Below, piece by piece: positions 16,801-19,683 of a stretch of DNA of 20,190 nt. Under the pieces are notes generated by a model that was given only the letters and a program-made list of their open reading frames with translations, did no database searches and was not told the origin of the DNA. Made by a program: the position numbers and the translations under genes. Each line of letters starts with the position of its first letter. Position 1 is the stretch's first letter. Source of the stretch: a virus. The stretch covers positions 1 through 20,190 of the IMG/VR virus record IMGVR_UViG_3300035157_001043, one strand, 5' to 3'.

Positions 16801-17648
16801 AATCTACCGTTTAAAGGGGCAGTTAAGAATATAAATTGATCTCCATCTATGAAGAAATCAACTTTAGGAACTAAAAGTCTATTATCATAAATTGCAATAA
16901 CATATTCATCTACAATAGGTTCATACCTTTCAGCATTCTTTGTAATAGTAAATTGTCTCTTAGATTCACCAAAAGAATTAGATAAATTATCTATTGCTAC
17001 AATTGGGTTTTCAATAAAACCACTTAAGAAATTAATATATGTCTGATCTGATCCATCTGAAGGAGTTCTTGTTCTTGGAGCCTCATTAAAGACGATATTA
17101 GTACCATTAATGGTATAATCAACAACAGGAACTAAAATTTTACCATAAACACTTACAATTAAGTGTTGTGGTGTTATAGGAGCAATAGGACTGTCTTGAG
17201 ATGTTAAAGGAAACTGCGTTGTTGTTCCATCAAATGATAAAAGAGGACTTGCAAGACCTGTCCACTTAAGTTTTACCTGATCATATGAAATACCTGGACT
17301 TAATGCAATATTAGGTGCAGAAGTCGTCTTTTCATAGTAAATTATCTCATCACCAATTAATACAGATCCATTATTATCAAGAAATTTATCAACACTCTCT
17401 ACAACAATAGTATTATTCGTCGAATTTATTGCTTCTACAACTTTAGTCGAACCATCAAGTATCCCAATATCTAACTTATCAATATCAAGATATTGAAGGA
17501 AGTTATTGAGTATATTTTGACCTAATCCTGTTTTCTCTTGAGATCTATAATAATACTGTATAAACCTATTAAATAGGGGATATTCAGACTCCAGAAAATC
17601 GGGAGTCTGACTCCTTATAGCTTGAGAAACCTTATTAATATTGCTCAT
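1..17648 (-). CDS. Giant modular baseplate/tail structural protein, gp7-like N-terminus (partial: C-terminus outside window)
   Basis: One frame runs from ATG 17648-17646 to the left edge with no stop, at least 5,882 complete codons (my estimate is above 600 kDa). I checked the frame at many points between 17648 and base 3 and it never shifts. Modules in order, by residue: gp7-like start (1-300), GxGY repeats (about 317-600), FYSSKGT block (657-750), beta linkers, second GxGY cluster (1127-1337), YHYH-type domain (1384-1554), EF-hand loop (1612-1623), third GxGY cluster (1670-1820), beta-propeller-like part (1827-2213), LamG-like (2240-2423), fourth GxGY cluster (3007-3240), YYYQDFSY...HP block (3453-3495), second LamG-like (4042-4220), and the CxxD...HxYPR repeat array from 4284 on. 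It follows gene 6 by four bases, as gene 7 does in T4 gene order, so a wedge-anchored tail protein is likely. No clear Shine-Dalgarno precedes the start, which suggests coupling to gene 6. There is no signal peptide or membrane segment. The outward adhesin role is inferred from the domain types. Confidence 0.9.
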   Translation of the reverse strand, partial: MSNINKVSQAIRSQTPDFLESEYPLFNRFIQYYYRSQEKTGLGQNILNNFLQYLDIDKLDIGILDGSTKVVEAINSTNNTIVVESVDKFLDNNGSVLIGDEIIYYEKTTSAPNIALSPGISYDQVKLKWTGLASPLLSFDGTTTQFPLTSQDSPIAPITPQHLIVSVYGKILVPVVDYTINGTNIVFNEAPRTRTPSDGSDQTYINFLSGFIENPIVAIDNLSNSFGESKRQFTITKNAERYEPIVDEYVIAIYDNRLLVPKVDFFIDGDQFIFLTAPLNGRFLSLYAIEAPVPSFGAGAIGYARISDTGTLTSIETDTNGSEYRFEYPPKVTISSVLGSGASANALVNGVKSVSLLDGGKGYSDTNPPVVQVQSPTKPGATQAKLKATVTNGAVSGLEILNSGSGYTFTPRLTFRQPGGATIDPPTITNGSFAAAPTITNVGFGYTTAPVIYVDEPTGTNPIKASLRANLAADGTLASITVLNAGQGYTTVPRVAIVDPVGAQILQTSVDGDGRVINIELLDGGSGYEDIPSVYIVDGRVDAQGNSIGGTGATAVAAIFNGRITDINITAFGTGYTAAAPPTIVIQTPPAAEASAEIGLKEITGFTVTQEGKEYTKAQFEGCARAASGITSYTEDGNAVFSSATTAAAATVNTPVKCLDQLFIKRLLDKYTEQFLPDVPELDYKKIDVRTAIKTIKDFYSSKGTSFSIAYLFKLLYGETVSISYPKDQIIKPSDATWSIDTILRATKVSGNSVDIKDALLVQEEDISDPNIKAASALVENYISIKTSEVEIFELVLSEETITGSFTVPYKTKLAEPLSATDSIITVDSTIGWPERNGEFVIGSGTTTEVVQYKEKSLNQFIECTRSVNGVVEDWDSATQVTSNFKVYLNKGTLQEVVMNVVGIVDAQQTNLTDTGSYYLPGDKLTVSKLGGTGTTSDLTTWLYNVKKLISVNTVTFGGVNDQSATLTCANPHGLLVGDQVTVYGANPIIYNGTFLVTSRDSEYTFQYQLPQPATVIPQGNILVSVDLNKGKSDNSAVLNAIGSYTTNVQNSFFDTTHTYVASTGIPNYKIGPFPGSALLPGNQRKLNRFPKVPTTISTKNTIDSGPVGTWVNGVSIWAYKSKLSKTFGAITGINITNAGAGYDAASPPTITISGGSGSGATANVTVDGSISEVTVTAGGSGYTSSPLVSIVGGGGAGAAATAIITKGVVSSILINQGGSGYTSQPSITIVGGGGTGAEGTASVRGPIQSIAITDGGASYTSNPAVTLSSGSGAVAQAIVTNGRIISIAIISAGSGYTTAPEVSVQGAGFGAVARATIDTDGENAGRVTGITIVNKGINYVQGTTIINLTSVGQGATFTPNVFQWTYNLQATSTFDSAKGTVFEGFNNQYGGEYAHLSNPQKLRYILGDNLFENASGNIKEQETQLNHSPIIGWAFDGNPIYGPYGFSDPTNQASSITKLNTSYRLKTNLVYDATTNPYPARTAGPLLNSEAAGNFVEDYEYVFGLGDLDQYNGRFCKTPDFTDGRYCYFVTIDSTEDGNPVFPYVLGPSFNSVVDKWNLVDAATQQNIPAGVVRYRDPYENVDIDVTRTPNASTNALTTEAGEILLFDPEDVNRDGVIDAEETANPTQLFEEAPLQLFDYFPTVKFDSKVDIEVETITKFEDASVTGFTVENPGINYQVNDRLVFDNTDTDGDGVSARVSRIKGESVSTYGFENVSGSNYGTLKTDVPHNLIAGDSVFIDYTPIMDNTNKTFKVRQFKGIEQIVISQTGSGYNEEIPPTIIIDGDGTQGALQAVVSSVGAIDTVNITNSGSGYTTNPRVILSHPQIYKKADYYVSKIENNNYVKINDCKVNIKKEVFTCGKTLDADGNTVGFVAKLSATGVKEWQKTLESTAGLKYVEFERLYVDGDNIWVVGNNKPNSSLLDAYNPDIILCKYVQAENGLSATLSFQKAYAGISGATRSDNVTAIQKYSDTRYIIGGYTNTNSAAPFDAFIASIDTTGNFSVKRKLASATGNEKITDLIIDGTDVYFTMEVSATDTAQDINQCVGKATIGTSVIEIQWIKEFSNATYSFLDSTLCIDEFKEIYLTASCRMKSDDTTRDSFWVGKVNSTDGTLIWNYRYLAPGREVHVTTSSEIDLFGDLNVAFTRKNNTNTQTTVDTVKIGYDGKIKNHTTNNFNINNIEGVTAHALDVDESGDVHVFGQTQWNRNEFIYDFANNEQVDITGHHVLTSVGATNAITYTGNLAKIYGYNPAGSNSTWVNSYLSVPGTTLKETLAGDWTLEFMIYKNGSESQTLSQGAQTLCGIGGARDATGGLWLGYDNGSGELQLVITNNTTQLISGSGQSSTQTNMYADNSWQFVALTKNGNEFKAYINGIAVITGTLSNTALGTKNIYFGNQIGFGSGATDFAQSKQGQFYIDNIKLRNRFVTPTVPTDVATLPPTASYSQTFDWVDDAWFTSYLNRYDNIDYVGWGIKVDKNAESGRIGTYSERTNTKLGFVRTAVTPVTGSAITVSATGYSLGDAGLQTLDFDDTTTTMSQDTETLTYTQDIWGSRTATVPSPGSQKLKVSAVVKDRYYFKVTDTVKIDNIQILTVNQAFNFTVGAKLQLYTGSTFKNSGYIIKVDNDNNKIYVAVNNNLWSDDLNTGQLSTVQFSEQSTYNIVGPIPNDINEIIGYTFAQVVNQTPGTFIIPLSSYPLEVGGANNLHTFATFKPYADADYSIRIDEVSGSSPYIVGSVVTINSGDISYNADYSQATIVNLTGVLKITLVANLTKILQVTAVANSDEVYVITATKHYLNAGEMLYIDGNPERTSGGVVYDEYDGAFPVDTVVSSLEFTYKLPQAAITDPETSTPGNVSIFVKSPVLKMYYGHQYLFDLSHSSLVGGNLSFAKDNLYKLEYSFNSIERIGTPGVTGQGQPTPTVKLKVDQSVVTNISYYFDPSRTGDDSPVIPGSYLDVVDSPYKGTFQISSTAGQTITTGPDIFKFPLQNEPEGSADVSRTSYSTSSLKAVGSINNIRIVNSGGFYTKLPVVTGIVSTRKIERVQINAPGTEYAVGEYNNVPIAGDGEGGLVSITVADGTDDEGTTIPGQIQKVDVIDPGKGYTTATIDINSISGILGSGLTGSGAELVVVIPSAGTGASIFTKGTNVGKIKKLKNNNFGYDYPHDYTLRPEITFPINAQLTSTSILSSITVTDPGSGYSLPPAVVITGGGGTGAVAEATIKNGRLDQIFVKDPGAGYSSTPTINLKSSFNYVVNLDLGLLQFAYPHGIVNGSEVTVTVTDTGDGADFPLAAGATGRLNASTTYFAIAGTANSLEPDQLKLAITASNAALGDALSFVNAGEGRQSVLTESFGGAATANVITSTFLEGELIYQGDSLENATAQGYVSTNSGWQVGPRILKIVDYTGSFTENEKVTGVISKSSGTISDLKIAKGVLEIGSITKTTGQFIDDVGKPSEIIQKIQDSYYYQDFSYAVKSAVSISDWKEILIKNVHPASFKVFGELNLNEYGFVPNKETFFQLTKSVELAQESIVPNIQNFALVEPIYSDFNNTEVLFRQKRLTSSENILTSVVQRVDDISNLFDGERISFPLTVDGGNVVANANQLMIVLNGVVQNPKTAFSIQQDSIVFSEPPQPPASVKYANITISQKSTVALTFTNQSGIYPSLGNVLTGISSGAKLTVTTVVGTTINGYITEGTFIVGELCTVSATGFSANLATNTAVSNIGLFTFGEQITNLTGDTAKVEQINLESGAETPVAKVRYTIGLSTVSFEVVPLTGDPGPVPAGTFTATKNYQFGSEIFRVDSITDGSSSTTIGVTRGQLGTTAQSVQENTPIYGTDISVTNTLTLSKTAGTYQSTPGLFDIQLNDVILGASSGVVATVTATAAYQDPTTNEFIGQVNISEGSSFFGLLFNRITSQTYPNVVLDDISKSQISIVDFTDNATAFDSKFPSNERINNYTIPYDNAVGTLVENENIRNYKIEYGNSNGDFIAGEDGRVRKLSFTNRIGDGFFNTGQVIRTRDTKAEVIGFNQARNIVYLGKIGRCKANGEDYFDFTFENAAAIDTAQKKFGTASLEFAAADYIVNASTDEIAFGSGAFTIEMYIRPATASVSGTADIFDTRASSANEVAFRLYLEAGQVRVNVNNSDLVTSGATTISANTWTHIAYVKSSTTGKIYINGVEAGTGTDSTTYVAKPIRIGADWNGANGFVGHVDEVRVSTTNRYTGAFTPVAGIFQGDANTKLLLHCDGNDGVNYIDDWSGVEGFTEGEFFNNDAILATVRDVAGKHIYNGSTAVNAITITANSVQKDVTDATYDPNTGDLVLTIGSHSFTTSDTLKIGANKLSFTCSKDNHQTSHTYPRVTDPAYDTTLAITAVSGTTLTVNVGIANNGFNKNTQRYINAGDLVLANLDFIAQEVVWLMKKRFPNFTVKGGSINCADDIVDVLKSVVDDIRNGSNSHIWDASAFYVDRTANPIQLKEIKSEVTESLWAFKKTQEMVQYIGTNTLWEVQGDHGLTQTTDTTITDSTTNSLTSITPTAAVYDPATGELTLTKSSHGINGASSLTASNAAYVANTGVLTITSNSHGLSNGDRIKLVDDSLTFTCSMDQDRSEHTYPRISDEASSGYLEVSGVTTNTFNVNVGPSPIKSFTPTSSTYDPETGWLKLGIGDHSLEVGTNVKIANNSLKYLCSMGGTTEYKTYPRTTDPIYNDSVEIVSDGVHSTATNASYTPSTGDLTITSGTNLTPTLASYVARTGIMTLTVPNHGMVLGDKVKIEDGAITFTCDMDDNATLHPYPRSSDPLSGDFINIANVTTNTFDVNVGASPLVSFNPSAVTYTPTTGDMVMTIGSHSLTVGTSVRFEPASLTFTCTKDSNATEHKYPRTTDPVYDAATTITAVTSTSITVNVGTANDATAGTHTFVPKAGTLTPTSVTYNPTNGLLAFTVAGHGMLAGQKIKIADNSLTFTCGKDNNATNHTYPRTTDPISGKFIDIQSVTTNTFTIQVLDVVPSTNTTTHSFVSAAANCVTRAVVTTGGDYAHTFVSARNNSVLSDKHGYSVGDKIRIAEKSLTFTCEKDNNATDHSYPRSTDPFYRRWLRINSLTDKTFTVNVGVSPDKSAHTFKSAYPNGIVKQDGSISIDVGKSPTVKHDMTNAAYTPANGNLVLTVGTHNLNVGQTVRLVDRALTFTCAEDSNASNHSYPRPFIDEFTPSTATYSGTTGLLVFTVNSHGVRVGDWIKIDDNSLTFTCQLDNNQTNHTYPRSTDPVSGKWLKVSAVTTNTFTVQVLQTIPSTNTSTHAFVSAVTNCIKQKRDRAYDAPIEISAVGTSNKTATGATYAPTTGVLQITSNGHGLTAASEITPTGAVYVPATGVLTLTKSSHGYTNGDRILIKEGALTFSCNKDNHESQHSYPRATDPSYLKWLTVQNVTTNTFDVNIGVANDQSTHAFISATTNGVMKANSQVKFDADSLTFTCTRDSNATNHTYPRATDPVANQWTPIVASTTNTFDVNVGITGFGDFAHTYVSATSNGIKVQDGTITLNVNTSSNTTTHAFVSAKTGGLIVGGNYDHTFIDANNTYTPSTVSYTASTGNMVLTVNNHGFKVGEHIKIADGGLTFTCAQDSNATNHAYPRASDPLSGRFVPITAVTTNTFTINALQGTSPTNTTTHAFVSATTGCITRSVVSTGGDYTHTFVSAKANGIHKMGDAIKLDAGSLTFRCHIDGKRTDHAYPRVTDPAYTSALRVRKATTNTFTVDIGKSLGDTIDQPYTPTAATYDPATGNLVLTIGSHDITDDDSITIDDNSLTFTCAMDNNQANKTYPRTNKDEFSAKAIPVASVGTSSLTPSTANYEPTTGILRITSASHGLVAGDRVKFDADAITFTCAQDSNGSNHAYPRVTDPT
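4150..4495 (-). other. Module: helical insert inside the C-terminal repeat array
   Basis: Residues 4385-4500. Unlike its neighbours it is predicted-looking helix: AGDLVLANLDFIAQEVVWLM, then CADDIVDVLKSVVDDIRNG with IWDASAFYVD, then ESLWAFKKTQEMVQYIG. The pattern LI.AN..FIA.E and C..DIVD.. is one I recall from other marine phage structural proteins. It separates the first YPR repeat from the other fourteen. Function unknown. Confidence 0.6.
4990..5525 (-). other. Module: LamG/concanavalin-like domain 2
   Basis: Residues 4042-4220. It shows a textbook LamG-like order: KKFGTASLEFAAADYIV, then GAFTIEMYIRP, then TWTHIAYVKSSTTGKIYING, then PIRIGADW and FVGHVDEVRVSTTNRYTGAF. The fold often binds carbohydrate. 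The domain sits just before the C-terminal repeat array and is clearer than domain 1. Confidence 0.88.
5530..6770 (-). other. Beta-rich region between the HP block and the second LamG domain
   Basis: Residues about 3627-4040. It includes a GSEIFRVDSI...IGVTRGQLGTTA unit and several pieces of the type G.v..G..SGa.a.Vt, such as DVILGASSGVVATVTA. No domain is recognised, and no catalytic or membrane motif is visible. Confidence 0.4.
6770..7900 (-). other. Module: YYYQDFSY...HP block and flanking strands
   Basis: Residues about 3250-3627. The core (3453-3495) reads DSYYYQDFSYAVKSAV, then SDWKEILIKNVHPASFKVFG, a combination I know from marine T4-like structural proteins. Later comes LMIVLNGVVQNPKTAFSI with IVFSEPP, the third copy of the NG-x-x-x-P...F pattern also present at the N-terminus. 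Its role is unknown. It may be a conserved bead in such giant proteins. Confidence 0.55.
7930..8640 (-). repeat. Gly-rich GxGY protein repeats, cluster D
   Basis: Residues about 3004-3240. It contains GKGYT, GSGYS and GAGYS turns plus decayed ones (GGFYT, GTEYA), with the regular VVITGGGGTGAVAEAT run between two of them. It is the last GxGY cluster before the C-terminal half. Confidence 0.7.
8640..10380 (-). other. Beta-rich middle region without a recognised domain
   Basis: Residues about 2424-3003. It is rich in Thr, Val, Asn and Ser with short strands throughout. One known-looking unit is ATKHYLNAGEMLYIDG followed by VSSLEFTYKLPQAA, the same kind of H...GE/GD.l.I.G unit found elsewhere in the protein. 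I see no enzyme motif, coiled coil or membrane segment. Confidence 0.4.
10380..10930 (-). other. Module: LamG/concanavalin-like domain 1
   Basis: Residues 2240-2423. It has the strand order of the LamG fold: DWTLEFMIYKNG, then NSWQFVALTKNGNEFKAYIN, then NIYFGNQIGFG and QFYIDNIKLRN near the end. Such domains commonly bind glycans or surface polymers and are frequent in phage tail proteins. Glycan binding here is inference. Confidence 0.75.
11010..12170 (-). other. Module: beta-propeller-like region
   Basis: Residues 1827-2213. Successive units carry the pattern G-(x)n-FVAKLSATGVKEWQKTL, seen again as DIILCKYVQ...SFQKAY, DAFIASIDTTGNFSVKRKL, QCVGKATIGTSVIEIQWIKEF and DSFWVGKVNSTDGTLIWNY. They alternate with short strands such as IWVVGNN, RYIIGGYT, VYFTMEV, IYLTASC and VHVFGQT. 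This is the layout of the SBBP-type beta-propeller repeat, with about five or six blades. A propeller here would be a compact, possibly ligand-binding domain in the middle of the fibre-like chain. Confidence 0.65.
12190..12640 (-). repeat. Gly-rich GxGY protein repeats, cluster C
   Basis: Residues about 1670-1820. It holds GINYQ (decayed), GSGYN and GSGYT turns with strands such as IPPTIIIDGDG. A unit of the PHNL..GDSV type with a KTFKVRQF strand lies between the first two turns. It precedes the beta-propeller-like part. Confidence 0.65.
12780..12815 (-). other. EF-hand/dockerin-type calcium loop
   Basis: Residues 1612-1623 read DVNRDGVIDAEE, an exact fit to the twelve-residue EF-hand loop: ligands D1, N3, D5, D9 and E12 with G6 and a hydrophobic residue at 8. 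It stands alone, with no second loop close by, as in extracellular calcium-stabilised proteins. Calcium binding is inferred from the motif. Confidence 0.65.
12990..13500 (-). other. Module: YHYH-type domain
   Basis: Residues 1384-1554. The signature HSPIIGWAFDGNPIYGPYGF (about 1428-1447) matches the conserved core of the YHYH family, followed by EDYEYVFGLGDLDQYNGRFC and GRYCYFVTI, as in the marine phage versions. The name-giving tetrapeptide is not intact: the corresponding place reads GEYAHLSNPQKLRYILGDN. The family is widespread in marine phage structural proteins and its biochemical role is not established to my knowledge. Confidence 0.8.
13640..14270 (-). repeat. Gly-rich GxGY protein repeats, cluster B
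   Basis: Residues about 1127-1337. Four clear turns (GAGYD, GSGYT three times) and two decayed ones (GASYT, GINYV) alternate with Gly/Ala runs such as SIVGGGGAGAAATAI. This is the most regular cluster, at about 35 residues per unit, and it leads directly into the YHYH-type domain. Confidence 0.8.
14500..15300 (-). other. Module: beta-strand linker region
   Basis: Residues about 784-1050. It has recognisable small units: ITVDSTIGWPERNGEFVIG followed by VVQYKEKSLNQFIECTRS, and NPHGLLVGDQVTVYG with a following YNGTFLVTS strand. The latter HGL..GD.V pattern recurs in the middle of the protein and, in altered form, in the C-terminal array. I see no catalytic motif. These look like small beta domains spacing the larger modules. 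Confidence 0.45.
15400..15680 (-). other. Module: FYSSKGT...ISYPKD helical block (marine gp7-like signature)
   Basis: Residues 657-750. This is the most helical part of the N-terminal third: CLDQLFIKRLLDKYTEQF, then DFYSSKGTSFSIAYLFKLLY, then ISYPKDQIIKPSDATW. The order FY.SKGT / LF..L.GE / YP.D.I...SD..W is one I know from gene-7-position proteins of marine T4-like phages. In this protein it is separated from the N-terminal helix by GxGY cluster A. Function is probably contact with neighbouring wedge proteins (inference). Confidence 0.55.
15850..16700 (-). repeat. Gly-rich GxGY protein repeats, cluster A
   Basis: Residues about 317-600 hold six GxGY turns (GKGYS, GSGYT, GFGYT, GQGYT, GSGYE, GTGYT), each followed by a Pro and a short V-x-I/V strand, then a run such as GSGASANALVNG and a strand ending in ...I.V.. 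before the next turn. The period is roughly 35-50 residues. Such repeats are common in marine T4-like phage structural proteins. A beta-rich, possibly solenoid fold is an inference. Confidence 0.75.
16750..17648 (-). other. Module: gp7-like N-terminal region of the giant protein
   Basis: Residues 1-300. It begins with a helical stretch containing FLESEYPLFNRFIQYYYRSQ, which resembles the start of gene-7-position proteins in marine T4-like phages. A strand-rich piece follows, with SVLIGDEIIYYEKTT near residue 90. Two copies then follow of a pattern seen in phage fibre proteins, IVSVYGKILVPVVDYTI with IVFNEAP and VIAIYDNRLLVPKVDFFI with FIFLTAP. I infer that this part docks the protein to the wedge. 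The family link is from memory of motifs, not a search. Confidence 0.55.
17584..17610 (-). other. Perfect 9-bp inverted repeat (RNA hairpin) early in the giant gene
   Basis: TCAGACTCC at 17584-17592 pairs perfectly with GGAGTCTGA at 17602-17610, leaving a 9-base loop. In the mRNA the stem starts 38 bases after the first base of the start codon and spans codons 13 to 22. There is no U-run after it, so it is not a typical terminator. It could slow or time translation of the giant gene, or simply be a chance consequence of coding sequence. Confidence 0.5.
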
Positions 17649-17652
17649 CTAA

Positions 17653-19683
17653 TTAGAAACAACTATCTGTATTCGTTGTGCCAGTGTTTGTCAGGTTCGG
17701 AACTTCAACCGTAGTTGGAGTCTGATTGAAAACTGTTGGTGTCAAACTATTTAGAGGTATAGTACCAGGTGGAGTTGTTCCAATTGGAGAAACCGTAACC
17801 TCAGGATTCACAATATTAATAACAGTTCCTGGTGTAGATGCTGGAATGGTAGAATTGTTTGAAGGTATAAAGAGCACGGGGATTTGTAAATCTATTGGTA
17901 AGAGAGTAGTATCAATCACCGTTCCTACACCAGTAACAGTATCAGTTAACGTTAAGTTAGTGATAGAAGGTACATTAGCACCAGCACCTATTATATTAAC
18001 TGCTCCGAAGCATATTTCGCCTGTAGCATAGTTAACTGATCCAGCACTATCATTCGTATATACTTTCTTATTACCAGTGTTATAGAAGGTTCTTAACTTA
18101 CCAAATCCATCGTCTTCAAATTGCTGATCGATACCTGGTCTATCAGCAGTCCTAAAGGTTCCTGATAATACGACAGGTTCCTTCTTACAAGAGTCACTAG
18201 CACCACTATTACTTGGAGCACTATCATATAATTGACCACCAGTTGAAACACAATACGTGTTTGTTGAGTTAGTACCTGGTTTGATATACTTCAGAATTGT
18301 AGTTTGTAGTGAAACGTCACTTATACACTTGTCGGAAAGCACAATTGCCTTCTCAAAGTTCTGACTTCTAAAGGTAGAGTTAAAGTTATTAATCTGTGTC
18401 TGAGAAGCCCAATTAGTGATAGCATCATTAATATGGGTTTTTATATCAGATGTACTAGAACCGCAACCAGTATCATACTGTGCAAAGATCTTATTGTAGA
18501 TATAGATCTGATCTGGATCAACGACAACAGGGTCAATTGATGCCATAGCGTATTTTCTTAAATCTGCTGCTACTTCTTTCTTAGTTTGGTCATTAAGTAA
18601 TGATCCAGTCTTAGTTTTGATTGCAACGAAAACTTTACCGTAAATTGGAGGATTTAAAGCATCTCCACCATATGCAACAACGGAATCAGCATTAGAATAA
18701 ACTTTTTTAGTAATAACAGCATAATCTTGTGCTGTTACTGCTCTATACTGTGCAGAGTAGTATCTTGGAGCATTATATTTAATAGATTCAGGTGATTCTG
18801 CAACAGATCCCAGTTGTGACCTGTCTTTTGTTGTAAGATCTACTGAATTTGGTCCATAAGCAACTCCTAAATTATCCCTCATAGTACCAACGAAGGAGAA
18901 TCCAGTTACCTCATTTGCTTCAATACCAGAAGTTACAAGATACTCAAGATCAACAACCTCACCATCTTTTAGTGCTCTACCAGCAGTATCATCACCAAAC
19001 CTTATCTCATACCTCATATCCTCGCCTTCAGAGAGGAAATAAACCCTTGTGGTAGCAGTTAGGTTGGTAACAGTATCAACCTTGTTATAGAGGTCAGAAG
19101 CAGTCGCAGACTCGTTTGCTTTTACCCTTACAGTTAAAGTATCAATATCAGCGTCTTCAGAAGGAACTTTATAATTTTGAGTTGCAAAAGTATTAACAAC
19201 GTAGTTAAATCTGACAATAGTTCCTTCACGAATCATCAAATTGTCAAATTCGGCAAGTCCAGTGGTAGTATTAACAACTACAGTAGTATCTTGAAGAATA
19301 TTCCAAATAAAATTACCACCAGTAGCAACTGCACCCTTAGATAGAGTTATACTACTTGGATATGCACCATTTGTCTTAACAGTCTGTACTTCAAGTTTAA
19401 GACATGCTTTTGATGAAGCAATTGACTTAGGAACATAATTTAACAGTTTAGCAATATTAACAATATTGTCTCTAACAGTGGCAGAAGGCAAAAATGCCTC
19501 ATTCATTGCCATATTAGCATTAAATGCGGTATAATATGTGTTATACGCTAAAGTATCAATCAAATACGTCAGAGCAGAACCTTCAAAGTCATAATCAGTG
19601 AACTCTGATCTGGTTCTAAGATAAGACTTAATCGATGCTTTTACATCATCAAAATCTAATGCTGTTAAATTATTCGGTTGCAT
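17653..19683 (-). CDS. gp6: gp6-like baseplate wedge protein
   Basis: This 676-residue protein is near the 660 residues of T4 gp6, the wedge component that forms the continuous ring of the baseplate and drives the shape change at sheath contraction. The N-terminus (about 10-90) has the usual block FEGSALTYLIDTLAYNTYY followed by AFLPSATVRDNIVNIA. The baseplate-J-like core includes RFGDDTAGRALKDGE (228-242), the RYYSAQYRAVTAQDY segment (307-321) and PPIYGKVFVAIK (345-356). A later part carries GSVNYATGEICFG (548-560). The last 70 or so residues are Pro/Thr/Asn-rich low complexity and end in DSCF, which looks like a flexible tail. The ATG overlaps the gene 25 stop (TAATG), with AAGAGA about ten bases upstream as a modest ribosome site. 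Only four bases separate its stop from the giant gene. Assignment is confident from motifs, length and the neighbouring gp25. Confidence 0.94.
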   Translation of the reverse strand: MQPNNLTALDFDDVKASIKSYLRTRSEFTDYDFEGSALTYLIDTLAYNTYYTAFNANMAMNEAFLPSATVRDNIVNIAKLLNYVPKSIASSKACLKLEVQTVKTNGAYPSSITLSKGAVATGGNFIWNILQDTTVVVNTTTGLAEFDNLMIREGTIVRFNYVVNTFATQNYKVPSEDADIDTLTVRVKANESATASDLYNKVDTVTNLTATTRVYFLSEGEDMRYEIRFGDDTAGRALKDGEVVDLEYLVTSGIEANEVTGFSFVGTMRDNLGVAYGPNSVDLTTKDRSQLGSVAESPESIKYNAPRYYSAQYRAVTAQDYAVITKKVYSNADSVVAYGGDALNPPIYGKVFVAIKTKTGSLLNDQTKKEVAADLRKYAMASIDPVVVDPDQIYIYNKIFAQYDTGCGSSTSDIKTHINDAITNWASQTQINNFNSTFRSQNFEKAIVLSDKCISDVSLQTTILKYIKPGTNSTNTYCVSTGGQLYDSAPSNSGASDSCKKEPVVLSGTFRTADRPGIDQQFEDDGFGKLRTFYNTGNKKVYTNDSAGSVNYATGEICFGAVNIIGAGANVPSITNLTLTDTVTGVGTVIDTTLLPIDLQIPVLFIPSNNSTIPASTPGTVINIVNPEVTVSPIGTTPPGTIPLNSLTPTVFNQTPTTVEVPNLTNTGTTNTDSCF

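Noticed and set aside
17584-17610. The hairpin as a transcription terminator after gene 6
   Set aside because: It lies inside the next coding region and no T-run follows it on the minus strand.
1-17648. Several separate genes instead of one giant gene
   Set aside because: Recognised motifs at both ends and in the middle all fall in the same frame, and no stop was met in that frame.
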